The notes beneath the pieces are model-generated. The model searched no databases and was not told the DNA's origin. It saw only the letters and a list, made by a program, of their open reading frames with translations. Position numbers and translations under genes: made by a program. A stretch of DNA of 64,000 nt, from assembly GCF_000004195.4 (NCBI RefSeq), contig NC_030683.2, positions 69,473,764 to 69,537,763 on the forward strand, written 5' to 3'. Of this stretch, positions 11,209 to 22,553 are shown in pieces (positions within the stretch are counted from its first letter, which is position 1; each line of letters opens with the position of its first letter). Source of the stretch: Xenopus tropicalis. Taxonomy: Eukaryota > Chordata > Amphibia > Anura > Pipidae.

Positions 11209-11739
11209 ATGGCTGCACTGTTAATCTCACATTTAATCATAAATACTGCTACCAAACTCCCGCTCCACATGTGCTGCCCCTCTCTGCCAGTCCTTGCACT
11301 AGCTTCCTGTGAAACACAGGATTTACTTCAAGATCTTTGTACTAACTTAGAAAGCTCTCACCAGTCCTGCACCATGTATAACCACCCTAAATACCAATTA
11401 CACACCCAGACAACCCTTTGTTTTACATACACACTAACTACTGATCTTCATCATTCACTCTGTAATTATCACTGCTATGATAACCAAAGGAAACTTTACA
11501 AACACACTGGCTACTCTCACCGTATGTTACTTCCTTTCCTTTCTCTCCTAGGAAACAATAAGGGACTTTATTGTATGCAGTTATTTTACACCTCAGTAGA
11601 TCTGGATCACCACGCCTCATCACAATCCTTGCTTCAAATTATTTCATTTTGCATTATATTTTTTATAACCACTGGGATTTATTTTACAGCCTTACACCGT
11701 TTTTTCAACAAATTTAATTTTACACAGCATAATAAATAG
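11209..11739 (+). other. uncharacterised 176-residue open frame, probably not a gene
   Basis: An uninterrupted frame beginning MAALLISHLIINT. The translation is rich in Cys, His, Thr, Leu and Ser, with a hydrophobic segment near residues 140-160 (LLQIISFCIIFFITTGIYF). No domain is recognised. The DNA is pyrimidine-rich (cac, act, ctc words), which lowers stop-codon frequency on this strand and can explain the open frame. Its last bases share the word ttacacagcataataaata with 9943-9961, implying a repeat boundary rather than a real C-terminus. No flanking promoter or splice context was seen. Confidence 0.2.
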
Positions 11740-12061
11740 GCTCCTTATTATCATGTTAATTCATCAAACCTTAAACTAAATATATATAACTCAATTAAGC
11801 AGCACTAAGACCATGTCAATATCACACTCTGGCCTGCAGTAATGACAACATGACCATCTTCTTGGGGCACTTGGGTACTAAACAATATTGTGTTGTATAC
11901 TGTTGTGCTTTAGTATTTTCAAGCTAGCTGGGCAGTTTTTTCTCTAAACATGTCACAGAGCATAGTCCACCACTATAATATACTGTGCCTTATATATTCA
12001 TTTGTTATCTTATTATATGTACTGCACCAGCTTTTAATAAACATTACATTTCATGTCATAT
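11740..12061. other. unassigned
   Basis: AT-rich, no feature recognised. Confidence 0.5.
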
Positions 12062-12457
12062 TTAAAGGAGAACAAAAGGTAAAAATAAAGTACAAAGTAC
12101 GGAAGCTTTATCAGAAAGGTCTATATGATTACAGCCATAAGCACTTACAGAACTGCTACTCTGAGTCCTCAGTGAAAAAGAAACACCAATTTCTTTCCTT
12201 TCATTCTTTATACATGATATTCTCTGTCAGACTTCCTGCTCTCATAAATATCCTTCAGGGCATGGCACAAGCCTGCTCAGTTTGCTCCTCTCTCCCCCTC
12301 CCTTCTCCGCCTCCCCTTTCCCTCTCTGCTGTGTAGAGCTATTCCAGGAGCAGTGTGCAGGCACAGAAGTGAAGTCAGACCAAGCTTAAATGGCAGCTGC
12401 TATCTTAAACAAACAGAGGGAGCTTATAGGGCTGTTTACTTTGCAATCTCCTTTTAA
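12062..12457. mobile_element. T2-type MITE
   Basis: TTAA at both ends (12062 and 12454); left end ttaaaggagaacaaaaggta, right end ttgcaatctccttttaa. The interior tttatcagaaaggtctat block is shared with 22554 and 31411, and the gcagctgctatcttaaac block is found inverted at 54105-54140. Confidence 0.9.
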
Positions 12458-14950
12458 AATGGATAATTTCAAATAGATGATTAGTAAATGCTATCTGCTG
12501 AGCGGTTAATCTGGATTACTAAATCTGAAAGTCAAATAAGTCAACAAAACAAGACGTGGACAAAATTCACGTATTTCCACCTGCTTCCCCTATTACTTTA
12601 CAGGCAGTTCTCCACAGTTATTTCCATTAATCAGATATGTTATGTCTGTTATGATCGTCATGATTGAACAAAAATCTGTTTAAGAGACCATTAGCAGAAC
12701 TGCTGTACCTCTTACCAGTGTTTATCGATTTGTTCCCTCTTTCCCTACGCCCCCTTTTTTTCCTTTCTATACCCCCCACCCCTTAAAATTGAAAATCAAA
12801 AATAAAGACTTACAAAAAAAAAGAAAGGCCACCCTCACAGAATCACACATTTAATCAAGCAGCTTCATACATGAATGTAAACTCCATGAGTTAACCCATA
12901 AACTCATTAATTCTTAATTTAGAATTTAACTGTGTTATGTAACACAGTTCGATTTGTATGTATTAAATGCAATTGTGTTTTGTTTTATGCAGTTTTTTAC
13001 TGTGTTATAAGCTAACGTGTAACCTACTTTCCGTCTCATATTTCCCCCAGTGTTTTTGAGAATATCTGTCTACAGCAGCACAAGGACAAATTATGTTTTG
13101 GGAACATTTAGTAACTGTGCACATTTGGTATAATGCATTAAACCATTGCAATCAAATATTTATGATCTTAGATGAGTGTAATTCAGTAAGAATAATAAAG
13201 GCAAGTGGTGGATTGGTCATTATGGCTTCAAGCAACGAGCTAATTTGCCTGATGTTTGTAAATTTTGCCTCAGCCTCTGATATGATTTACAATCTGAATT
13301 CTCTTATTAAGCAAATGTAAAAATAGCCCCAAAGCCCACAGTGAAGAGGTGCACTAAACCAGCTGCATAAATGAGTTTAATTATACGGCACTGTCAGTCA
13401 CTGATTGACTTCTTTTATGATGGTTAATTGATATAGAAAATGTAATAACACATACCACAAAAGTAATACTAAAATATGCTACATCATGTATGCTTGTCTG
13501 GCTTAAAATAACATAACATTTGTCTTCTTGTAACTTATTACTTGCACTACAATCAAGCACAAAGAGTGAAGTAGCCTTGAAAATTATTATTAGTTCTGTT
13601 TTAATGAGTGGAAATTGGAAATTACTTTAGCCTCCATCAATGCATAGGAGATCATTAATTCAAGATGGTTGTCTTTTCTAACACTGCAGCACTGCTCACT
13701 CTTAATTGAAGATGCTATTTTCAATAGTTCCTATTTTTGTATTCATTCAACAAACATTTGAGCCTGTTTGAAGTGAACATTCAAACTCATTAAACACATT
13801 GTACAGTAAATGCCTTATTTAACCTCGACAGTAGTTCTCTGTGATGCAGTAGGACATGCTGGAGGTTCAAAAGAAAAGGAGAACAGCAGTGGAATTACAA
13901 TAGCCATTTCAGAATGGATGATTTTCAAAGAACTGGGAAAATTCTAACCACAGAAACAGTGCACTTTCATTATTCATGTGCTTTCCTGGTGAGGCGAAAG
14001 CCTGACATCATATCTTTATTACATACTGTAAGAATGGCTTCAGTGGACAAAGAAAGATGTTGTGCTTATGAAAAAATCATGTAATTTCAAGATGTTTCCC
14101 ATGTAAAAGAATCCATTATAAACAATGATGAGTTCTTGGTGTAAAAAACAAACAAACATACCGTTTGGTAAAAGGCTATATAGGGCTCACTTTTTCGTGC
14201 AGGAGAGCAAAATTGAACCATGTAATGCCTGCAGGGGTGCTCCTGGTAATTTTTTTTATCAGACTTTCAGCTCCCCTTTGCCCCCTGCAACATGAAAAAC
14301 CAAAGTGTGGGGAGCGGGGCGGGGGGTTGGTTTAGAGAGCAACATCAACTTGTCTGCCTCAGTGAGGCAAGGACCCCTGAGGTAGCACTGTATGCAGCAT
14401 TTCAAGGTACAAACTGAATTAAAATTCCATCACAAGGTGCAGAGTGCAGCCCACGTGGATGCATGGGAGCCTTGTAATAGTGGCTAGGGCCTTGCAAAAC
14501 CAGGCGCTCCCAAACTGAACTTTCTGGTTGATATGCATGCTAGTATGCTGCATATCCTCGGTATGCAGAACTGCCAAACTAGGAGCACAAAAAGGCGAGA
14601 AAGCAGCAAACAGCACTTTGTAACTTGCCCCAATGCTAAGTAAAAACAAAATGTCGACCTACATATTAATTAATTTCTTATTACTTTAAGGAATAGGCGA
14701 TCCTATATTCAATCTATTTTGGTTAAAGGCTTTTGCAATTCTTTATCCAGGTTCCAGTATCAATTATTTTACATTAATTAGGATATTCATCATTTCCTAT
14801 CCCTTTGTTAGATCTTTTTAATGACTTCCCCATCTGTCAGTGTGCAGTTCAAGCTTAAACTTGTTCTCAACATTTGTTAGAATAAGCTTATGGTAAATAG
14901 TTTTTAAGTAAAAGTCCAAATAGGTTCACAACGGTTGTCACTTTATACTG
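12458..14950. other. largely repeat-free; possible conserved non-coding DNA
   Basis: No genes. 13100-13900 is free of recognised repeats and has homeodomain-like words (taattgat, tgattgac, taattgaag). This is a candidate for host regulatory sequence only by appearance. Confidence 0.3.
14306..14330 (+). other. G-rich tract, possible G-quadruplex
   Basis: Runs of 4, 4 and 6 G separated by short loops (ggggagcggggcgggggg) in otherwise AT-rich DNA. The six-base run could supply two tetrad strands. Confidence 0.5.
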
Positions 14951-14959
14951 ATGCATGTC

Positions 14960-15205
14960 GGTATTAAGATACCTAGTAATTTAGCAATACCCTCTTCATG
15001 GGCTTTTGATGTGCTTAAGTCCTTAACATCCAATAAAGCTTTGGCGGTTAGTGTGAGTGATCTATCATTGTGTTGCCTGGATGCAAAGGTCTTATACACA
15101 TCAATACTCCATGATGAGACTATTGATTGTGGCACTAGGTATCTGCTCACCACTGCCCAAGTACAAAACCTACCTAAATTTGCACTTAAATTGCTTTTGA
15201 AAGTA
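14960..15205. pseudogene. two inverted Penelope-like reverse-transcriptase fragments
   Basis: On the plus strand, about 15074-15205 reads LDAKVLYTSILHDETIDCG; on the minus strand, about 15036 down to 14969 reads LLDVKDLSTSKAHEEGIAK. Both are versions of the Penelope RT motif A region (pattern LDVxxLYTSIPHxEGI). Aligned by eye over about 50 bases, the two DNA segments agree at roughly three quarters of positions, so they form an inverted repeat of the same coding segment around a 37-bp spacer. Neither extends into other RT motifs with confidence. Both are dead. Confidence 0.6.
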
Positions 15206-15832
15206 TAGTTTCAAACCTATTAGTACATTCCTATTTTCATTAATTGAATTTCTGGGCATTAAAGTATTATTATTTACTTAGTCATAGTATACAGGGAAGT
15301 TGTTTTTTCCACTTTAAACTGAACGATATAAAATCATCAGTCACAAATTGCAATGCATACAAATTACACACGATTTTAATTAGAAGACAGTCACTTTCAG
15401 AGTGCAGTGTCACAAGTCCATCATTCCTAAAGACTTGTACTAGCATACTAGTAGAACCTTTGGAACTACCACCATGTGTAGACTGGGTGGTGCTAAGAAA
15501 ATAGGTCTTATGAGTTCATTCTAGACTTCTGCACTTCTTCTGCATCTCTTCAAACAAAATGCTTTATCTTGTAAATCATCACACGCTGTAGAAATAATTT
15601 TCTTTTATACCTGGAACCTTTCACATTTGGTTGAAATATTGTCCCATTGCCATATACTCTAGGTGAGTTCTCTGCATTGTAATATACTCTAGGTTCTCTG
15701 CAAGTTGTCTATAGCCAAAATCACACAGGGCATATAAATCTAAAGTACACTACTCCCACTCTTTATAGGTTACATGGGTTGTCAATGTACAATAATTGAT
15801 GCACTTTTTACATTTCCCAATTTGGTTATTAT
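15206..15832. other. unassigned
   Basis: The 86-residue ORF at 15244-15504 shows no family motif. No repeat recognised. Confidence 0.5.
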
Positions 15833-16104
15833 TACAGGCATGGAATATGTTATCCAGAAGCCCATTATCCAAAAACCTCAGAATGAAGGTCATCTCCCAC
15901 AAGCTCAATTTTAATCAAATAATTTATTTTATTTTTTAAAGTATTTTATTTTTCTCCGTAATAATAAAACAGTACCTTGTTCTTGATCCTAACAAAGATA
16001 TAATTAATCCTTATTGGAGGCAAAACAATCATATGGGATTTAATGTTTAAATGACTTTTTAGTAGAAGGTATGCAGATCCAAATGTCAGTTTCCATACCT
16101 GTAT
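15833..16104. repeat. family B palindromic repeat, full length
   Basis: Left terminus acaggcatggaatatgttat, right terminus ccatacctgta. The shared core taataaaacagtaccttgtt, then attaatccttattgg, matches 55374-55667 and 62750-63060. Confidence 0.88.
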
Positions 16105-17629
16105 ATTTGGCAAACATTTTAACAAACCCAGAGTTCAATTTAATGAGAAAACATACTTCTTATTCAGTTTCAGATTTCTCCATAGATCTAAATTTACTTT
16201 TTTAAGATAAGCAATTAATACATTTTTCTCCTCCATATTAATCTGGCATGTATTGTTACTACCAGTATCTAGTTCCTGCTACAAATTCATTCTCCCTGTG
16301 AAGCTTAATTAATGTTAAACAACCTTATTTCAAGGTAGCATTACATTTTGCTTTATTTTTTTCTGGTTGTTTATGTACTAAGAGAAAATCAGAATTTTAG
16401 AAATAATTACTTGGGTAGCATGACAGGAGAGGTAAAAAAAAACCCTTAATGAACCTAACTGGTTGTGTGCACAGGAACAGTGATATAATCCACTATAATG
16501 TATTAAATTTACCTCTATTAAGAGCCCTCATGAAGGCTTACTAGATACATTGTATAAGGAATGTAAGATAATATATTTGTAAAGAAACACACATGGCAAA
16601 AAAGTTGCTGATGTATATATAACTATTATGCAGCAGCATATGCACAAAAATAGCTGCAATCATGGAATATGTGTCCATTTGTTAATATGTCTATACATGT
16701 GTTAATATGTGTTTTTGTATATTATCTCTGCAATGGCAGGCTTAATATTAAAAAAAGTTATACACAATGTCTATCCAATGTTTGCTAAATAAATCAAGAA
16801 CAAAACAACACTAATGCAGGATCTGAAAAAGTAATTTCATTAAATTACATTTTACAATACTTACATCGTACTGTATGTGGTTTGTGCATTGTATATGCAC
16901 AAAAACACTTAAGCATCCATACAAAGTTATTAACTGGGGATTTAAATTTGTTCATACATTTAGCTTTCCTCCAATGAGAAAGTAAAGGGAACATGGGCAT
17001 TCTGATTACAACTGACTACTTGTCATGTAGGAAATTATAAAGCATCAGCTCAATAGCAATCTTACAGGCTATCTGAAATCTAAATAATAGAAACAGAATA
17101 AATATGCTGAATTAACCCAATAATATCAATTTTGCAAGTGTTCTTTGCAAGAGATGAAATGCAACGCCTTTCTAAGCCCTTGCTGAAATTAAAAATGTAT
17201 AAATCTATATGACAACATAATGTATTTTTCAAGGCCACTACATGAAAAGCTGCAGTGTTACCATTCAGAATGAAGGGAAGCAGATATTTAGAAAACAGGG
17301 AACTTAAAGATGACAAAAGCAAAGTTAGTCACAGGAGTATAGTATTAGCGGTTATTCTGCTAGACTGTAAATTGTTTCAGACAACAGCAGGTTACTATTA
17401 AGCAATGTGTGAATATAATTTGTCAGTTCTATAAAAAATGTTGTGCATTTGCAAGGCTGCATACTAAGCAGTCTGCAGTTATGCAGTGATTCTGTGTTTC
17501 TAAGACAATGTGCTATATCTCAAAGGGCTGTATTACCTGTTTGGCTCCCATCTAGGGGGCACCTGATGCAAAAGGAAGGGGTCTGCCACCAACCTGCCTG
17601 CCCTAACCCACTATGTAGAAAAGCTTTTC
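16105..17629. other. unassigned AT-rich sequence
   Basis: No gene or repeat recognised. Confidence 0.5.
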
Positions 17630-17785
17630 TTAGATGCTGTTTCAGTCTGTGTGCATGCTGTATCTCTATATCCAATGTTGAGCAGAAAAGTGGCATCGAA
17701 GAGTGTACAAGATTGGGGAGTCTTTAATCCTCCTGCTTTGCTCAACAATGGATTTAGAGATATGTACACAGACTGAAACAGCTCA
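17630..17785. repeat. inverted repeat with ~45-bp arms
   Basis: ctgtttcagtctgtgtgcat ... ttgagca (17638-17687) is mirrored by tgctcaacaatggatttaga ... ctgaaacag (17738-17781). The loop is about 50 bp and contains no matching sequence. It could be a small MITE or a foldback transcript. Confidence 0.85.
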
Positions 17786-18067
17786 CTGGTTTTCTCTTTT
17801 GCCCCTGTTGCTACCCCCGTTAATATGCACCATTCTTTGGCAGCTCTGTTCTAGCAATTTATATTAACATGAGCAGCCAGTCTGAAGCAGCTCCTGATAA
17901 AAGTGTTCTCATATTCCTCAACTTGGTGCAAGCTCAGCATTCTGACTGGATAGTCATTAATATACTATTACTATACAGAGAGTATAAAAGAGTTTTCATG
18001 GAGTGCATGAATTTTGTGTACAAGATAGACAAAAAAAAAAGATGTATACAGTATACCTGTATGTATG
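17786..18067. other. unassigned
   Basis: Nothing recognised before the (TA)n tract. Confidence 0.5.

Positions 18068-18129
<62 letters not shown>
18068..18129. repeat. (TA)n microsatellite
   Basis: About 30 dinucleotides with one phase break (atat tatat) near 18090. Confidence 0.97.
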
Positions 18130-18131
<2 letters not shown>

Positions 18132-18827
18132 AGCAGCTGCACTCAAATCTGGACTGGTTGATCAGCTGTGGGTGCAGGGTCAAAATAACAAAACATTTTC
18201 ACAAGGACCCACACTCTTATTTGGAGTGACTCAAGTACTTTTTATTTAGTGCATCAGTACATCCAACATTTTGGGAGATCAGATTTTATGACTATTAAAA
18301 CAGGTATATAATTTTAAAAAGTAGACAGTATTCATGATGCCAATTACTATTTCTACAGAGCTTAAGGTAGAATAAGAAGGTTAAATAAGAAGCAGCTTAA
18401 AACCTTTATTTATTTATTTATTTATTTATTATTTATTTATTTTACTCTTCTCTGCAATACCACTTTTCAGTTTTTGCTTTTTCATTTTTACTTTTGATGT
18501 TTAATTTCTTTAAATGCTCTTTTTTTTGTTTATTCTTCTTTACTGATTGGTCACTTCCTATATAAATAGTGTGTAACAGGGAGTGACCATTAGCCTATGA
18601 GTAAGTGCCCATTAAGACACGAAATGAGTTAGGCTGTTCTTTATGTCCTAAAAATTAATTTTTTTGAATTTTACTTTACTCTACTATGTGAATTATTGAT
18701 GGTCTCTTTTGCACTTGTACTTTTCAAATTTCATTTATTACCCCTGACTGAGGGCTTTGCAAATCATAACATCTATTATTAACTTTATTACATTTTATTT
18801 TCTATTTTTTCTCTTGAGCACTATATA
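18130..18827. other. unassigned with (TTTA)n tract and degenerate repeat words
   Basis: Around 18590-18640, cattaagacacgaaatgag followed by ttaggctgttctttatgtcc looks like a decayed dispersed-repeat hairpin, but the family is not certain. Confidence 0.35.
18404..18444. repeat. (TTTA)n microsatellite
   Basis: About ten tetranucleotide units with one short unit in the middle. Confidence 0.95.
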
Positions 18828-19189
18828 CAGTGGCTTGCAAAAGTATTCTTGAACTTTTCCACATTTTGTCACATTACAGCCACAAACATGAATCGATTTT
18901 ATTGGAATTCCACGTGAAAGACCAATACAAAGTGGTGTACACGTGAGAAGTGGAACGAAAATCATACATGATTCCAAACATTTTTTACAAATAAATAACT
19001 GCAAAGTGGGGTGTGCGTAATTATTCAGTCCCCTTTGGTCTGAGTGCAGTCAGTTGCCCATAGACATTGCCTGATGAGTGCTAATGACTAAATAGAGTGC
19101 ACCTGTGTGTAATCTAATGTCAGTACAAATACAGCTGCTCTGTGACGGCTTCAGAGGTTGTCTAAGAGAATATTGGGAGCAACAACACC

Positions 19190-19848
19190 ATGAAGTCCAA
19201 AGAACACACCAGACAGGTCAGGGATAAAGTTATTGAGAAATTTAAAGCAGGCTTAGGCTACAAAAAGATTTCCAAAGCCTTGAACATGCCATGGAGCACT
19301 GTTCAAGCGATCATTCAGAAATGGAAGGAGTATGGCACAACTGTAAACCTACCAAGACAAGGCCGTCCACCTAAACTCACAGGCCGAACAAGGAGAGCGC
19401 TGATCAGAAATGCAGCCAAGAGGCCCATGGTGACTCTGGACGAGCTGCAGAGATCTACAGCTCAGGTGGGGGAATCTGTCCATAGGATAACTATTAGTCG
19501 TGCACTGCACAAAGTTGGCCTTTATGGAAGAGTGGCAAGAAGAAAGCCATTGTTAACAGAAAACCATAAGAAGTCCCGTTTGCAGTTTGCCACAAGCCAT
19601 GTGGGGGACACAGCAAACATGTGGAAGAAGGTGCTCTGGTCAGATGAGACCAAATTGGAACTTTTTGGCCAAAATGCAAAACGCTATGTGTTCACAAACG
19701 CTGTTCATTTGATCTGACTGAGCTGGAGCTGTTTTGCAAAGAAGAATGGGCAAGGATTTCAGTCTGTAGATGTGCAAAGCTGGTAGAGACATACCCTAAA
19801 AGACTGGCAGCTGTAATTGCAGCAAAAGGTGGTTCTACAAAGTATTGA
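19190..19848 (+). pseudogene. Tc1 transposase, central catalytic region deleted
   Basis: Would encode the DDE transposase of the surrounding element. The start ATG at 19190 opens MKSKEHTRQVRDKV; residues 1-110 carry the two helix-turn-helix DNA-binding units (KISKALNMPWSTVQAIIQKW; later DELQRST...HRITISRALHKVGL) joined by a GRPPK hook. The first catalytic Asp is in WSDETKLELFG near residue 150. After KRYVFTNAVHLI the reading frame stops at 19715-19717. The sequence then resumes at the extreme C-terminus (LTELELFCKEEW ... ETYPKRLAAVIAAKGG, stop at 19846-19848). Intact relatives are about 340 residues, so roughly 120 residues including the second Asp and the last acidic residue are missing. The N-terminal DNA-binding part is otherwise undamaged. 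Confidence 0.95.
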
Positions 19849-19949
19849 CTCAGGGGGCTGAATAATTACGCACACCCCACTTTGCAGTTATTTATTTGTA
19901 AAAAATGTTTGGAATCGTATGATTTTCGTTCCACTTCTCACGTGTACAC

Positions 19950-20099
19950 TAGTGATGGGCGAAATGTTTCGCCAGGCATGGATTTTTTTTGTCGTACAAC
20001 ATTTTTGCTGTTTCGCAAATTTTTCGCCGTTTCGCGGATCTTTTGAAAGATTTGCGAATTTTTCGGCGAAGCGAATCGGAACAGATTCGCTCATCACTA
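19950..20099. mobile_element. hAT-type MITE nested in the Tc1 right terminal repeat
   Basis: 150 bp, with ends tagtgatgggcgaa and the complement of tagtgatgagcgaa. Target duplication gtgtacac is at 19942-19949 and 20100-20107; the uninterrupted left Tc1 repeat has this octamer once, which proves the insertion. An 8-bp duplication is the hAT hallmark. Relatives are at 46403-46645 and 43868-44020. Confidence 0.95.
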
Positions 20100-20221
20100 G
20101 TGTACACCACTTTGTATTGGTCTTTCATGTGGAATTCAAATAAAATTGATTCATGTTTGTGGCTGTAATGTGACAAAATGTGGAAAAGTTCAAGTGGGCC
20201 GAATACTTTTGCAAGCCACTG

Positions 20222-21589
20222 TATACTGTTTATTTTTTTCACTTTTGTTATACAAAGATATATATATATAATGCATTTCTATATAAAATAAATTTTATAA
20301 TGCCATACAGTGATACTGTACTTTTAATATAACTAATGTCAGAAACATAAGTCATAGGGGTCTTCCAGTGCCTGTTTTTGGTGGACCTTGGCACAGGAGA
20401 GACCAGTCCACAGTAGAACTGTGTTCTTGCCTCTAGCGTCCATTTTGGTGCCTACATTTGCTTTTGTCCATAATAAAGCTGTGTGCAAGCACCATAAGTC
20501 ATAAATGATATGTTTATAAGGGTATGATTTAAGTTTTGGTTCACAGCACGATAACTATCTATCTATTTATCTATCTATCTACCTATCTATCTGGATGTCT
20601 GTCAGACAGACAGAAAGTGTACTAATCATGCAAGTGTTTTGATTTCTACTAGAAATTTGGATGGTCTTCTCATCACATTCAAAAGCTACCATGAATTCAG
20701 CATCAGCAGACCCGGGGCTGCATTTTTACATTTATTATATCTTTTAAGTGTGTTTGTCTCTTTGGCCTTGCCTGTTCATATTTAGTTATAACACATGCAA
20801 TGGCTGCAAACAATAAAACGCATGAGCTGATTTGGATAGAATAGAACCTGATGGGTCTGCAATTTAATAAGAAAGGTTGAGCATAATTTGTGGAAAGTGT
20901 AGAAATATATTCAAAGAAGGATATATGGGATGCCAGCAGCTTACTGTGCAAATTAAATATACATGACAGAAAGATTTATCCAGTATTTTTTGCCAAAAGC
21001 AATAGGCAAGGTACACAGGGTGCTGTCTTCTATCAAAGCAATGGAACACAGGGTATAGAGCAGAAAACAATTCTTTCCCTCAGTTAACATGTTATTGTAT
21101 GTATTGGAGTTTAATTATTCTAAGTTTCAGGGAATCCTAACTAAAAACGAAATACAGCATTGTGATTAATCCAAAGCAAGCAAACACTTACTGCATTTTA
21201 TGGATGATGTAATTATTTAGGAATACAAAATTAACAGCTTGTTTTTACCACTGATACATCAGAAATGCAATGTCTGTAGTCTATTTAAATGTAAAATGAT
21301 AGGAATCCTACGCAAGAAAGCAGAACTACAATCTATGTAGGACTTGTTTAAATATTGTGAGAGATGCAAGGAATAAAAACACTGTTTGGTGTATTTTCCA
21401 CCAGTGCTAAAAGTGGGATGCAAGTAGGACAAGGTAAAAAGCCTGGTTTTGCAGCAGCTAATTCTGGTTCATGTTAGTGGCTTAGGAAAAGCCTAAAGTA
21501 AATGGAGGGTTAGTAGGATAGGTCCTCCATTCCATACTCCATTTAGTATTTTCAGTTGGCCAGCTGTAGGGAACTGCCTGATTAGGTTG
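20222..21589. other. unassigned; (CTAT)n at 20555-20592
   Basis: Short (TA)n near 20255-20272 and a tetranucleotide microsatellite. No gene. Confidence 0.55.
20555..20592. repeat. (CTAT)n microsatellite
   Basis: About nine imperfect tetranucleotide units. Confidence 0.95.
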
Positions 21590-21746
21590 GTGATTGGGGA
21601 CTCTCCTGTAAATTCTCTGCTGCTGAGAGAAACTATGTTGTGGGCAATCGTGAATTATTGGCCATCAAACTCGCCCTTGAGGAGTGCCGTCATCTTCTGG
21701 AAGCATCTTCTGAACCTACCACAATTTTGACTGACCACAAACACCT
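21590..21746 (+). pseudogene. gypsy RNase H fragment
   Basis: The open stretch reads [20 protein letters not shown] and continues [20 protein letters not shown], then LTDHKHL, the characteristic gypsy RNase H segment (catalytic Glu in NRELLAI, Asp in TDHKHL). A MITE interrupts it directly after TDHKHL, so the frame past 21746 is MITE sequence. It is only about 50 residues of a roughly 120-residue domain. Confidence 0.92.
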
Positions 21747-21747
21747 G

Positions 21748-22205
21748 GGGGCTGATTTACTAACCCACGAATCCGACCCGAATTGGAAAAGTTCCGACTT
21801 GAAAACGAACATTTTGCGACTTTTTCGTATGTTTTGCGATTTTTTCGGATTCTGTACGAATTTTTCGTTACCAATACGATTTTTGCGTAAAAACGCGAGT
21901 TTTTCGTATCCATTACGAAAGTTGCGTAAAAAGTTGCGCATTTTTCGTAGCGTTAAAACTTACGCGAAAAGTTGCGCATTTTCGCGTAAGTTTTAACGCT
22001 ACGCAAAATGCGCAACTTTTTACGCAACTTTCGTAATGGATAGGAAAACTCGCGTTTTTACGCAAAAATCGTATTGGATCCGAAAAATTCGTAAAGAATC
22101 TGAAAAAATCGCAAAACATACGAAAAAATCGCAAAGTACCGATCATTACGAAAAAAACGCAATCGGACTCCATTCGACCCGTTCGTGGGTAAGTAAATCA
22201 GCCCC
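21748..22205. mobile_element. palindromic MITE (TTA-type target) in gypsy RNase H
   Basis: Begins ggggctgatttactaaccca and ends with the complement; the whole 458 bp folds back on itself around 21975 (acttacgcgaaaagttgcgc against gcgcattttcgcgtaagt). It is built from ttttcgtaacg-like words. Followed by TTA, then a second member of the family. This suggests a Harbinger-type origin. Confidence 0.9.
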
Positions 22206-22208
22206 TTA

Positions 22209-22540
22209 GGGGCTGATTTACTAATCCACGAATCCTGAATGGGAAAAAATTGAATTGGAAACGAACATTTTGCGACTTTTTTGTATTTTTTGCGATTGTT
22301 TCGTCGCCGTTGCGATTTTTTCATGAATTGTTGTGACTTTTTCGTAGCCATTACGATTTGCGCAAATTGTCGCGTCTTTTTCGTAGCCATTACGACTTGC
22401 GCAAATTGTCGTGACTTTTTCGTATTGAGTGCTTGTAAACGGCGGGCAAACCTTTTCGATTTTTTCGCGACGGCTATGAAAAAGTCGCGACGGCAACGAA
22501 AAAATCACAAAATACCAATCATTACGAAAAATCTTGTCCA
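22209..22540. mobile_element. second palindromic MITE, right end lost
   Basis: Starts ggggctgatttactaatcca only three bases (TTA) after the first copy. It has the same family style with a different internal sequence. The right terminus is missing; the copy stops at about 22540, just before a T2 insertion. Confidence 0.85.
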
Positions 22541-22553
22541 GATTCAAAAAACA

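Larger units (their letters stand above)
18828..20221 (+). mobile_element. Tc1/mariner transposon, internally deleted
   Basis: Begins cagtggcttgcaaaagtatt and ends with its complement, flanked by TA on both sides (18826-18827, 20222-20223). The inverted repeats are long, about 205 bp (18828-19032 and 19857-20221 less an inserted MITE), which is the IR/DR layout of many vertebrate Tc1 elements. It encodes a truncated transposase and carries a nested hAT MITE in the right repeat. Confidence 0.97.

Noticed and set aside
17869..18183. Frames encoding long Tyr-Ile runs on both strands
   Set aside because: Produced by translation of the (TA)n microsatellite.
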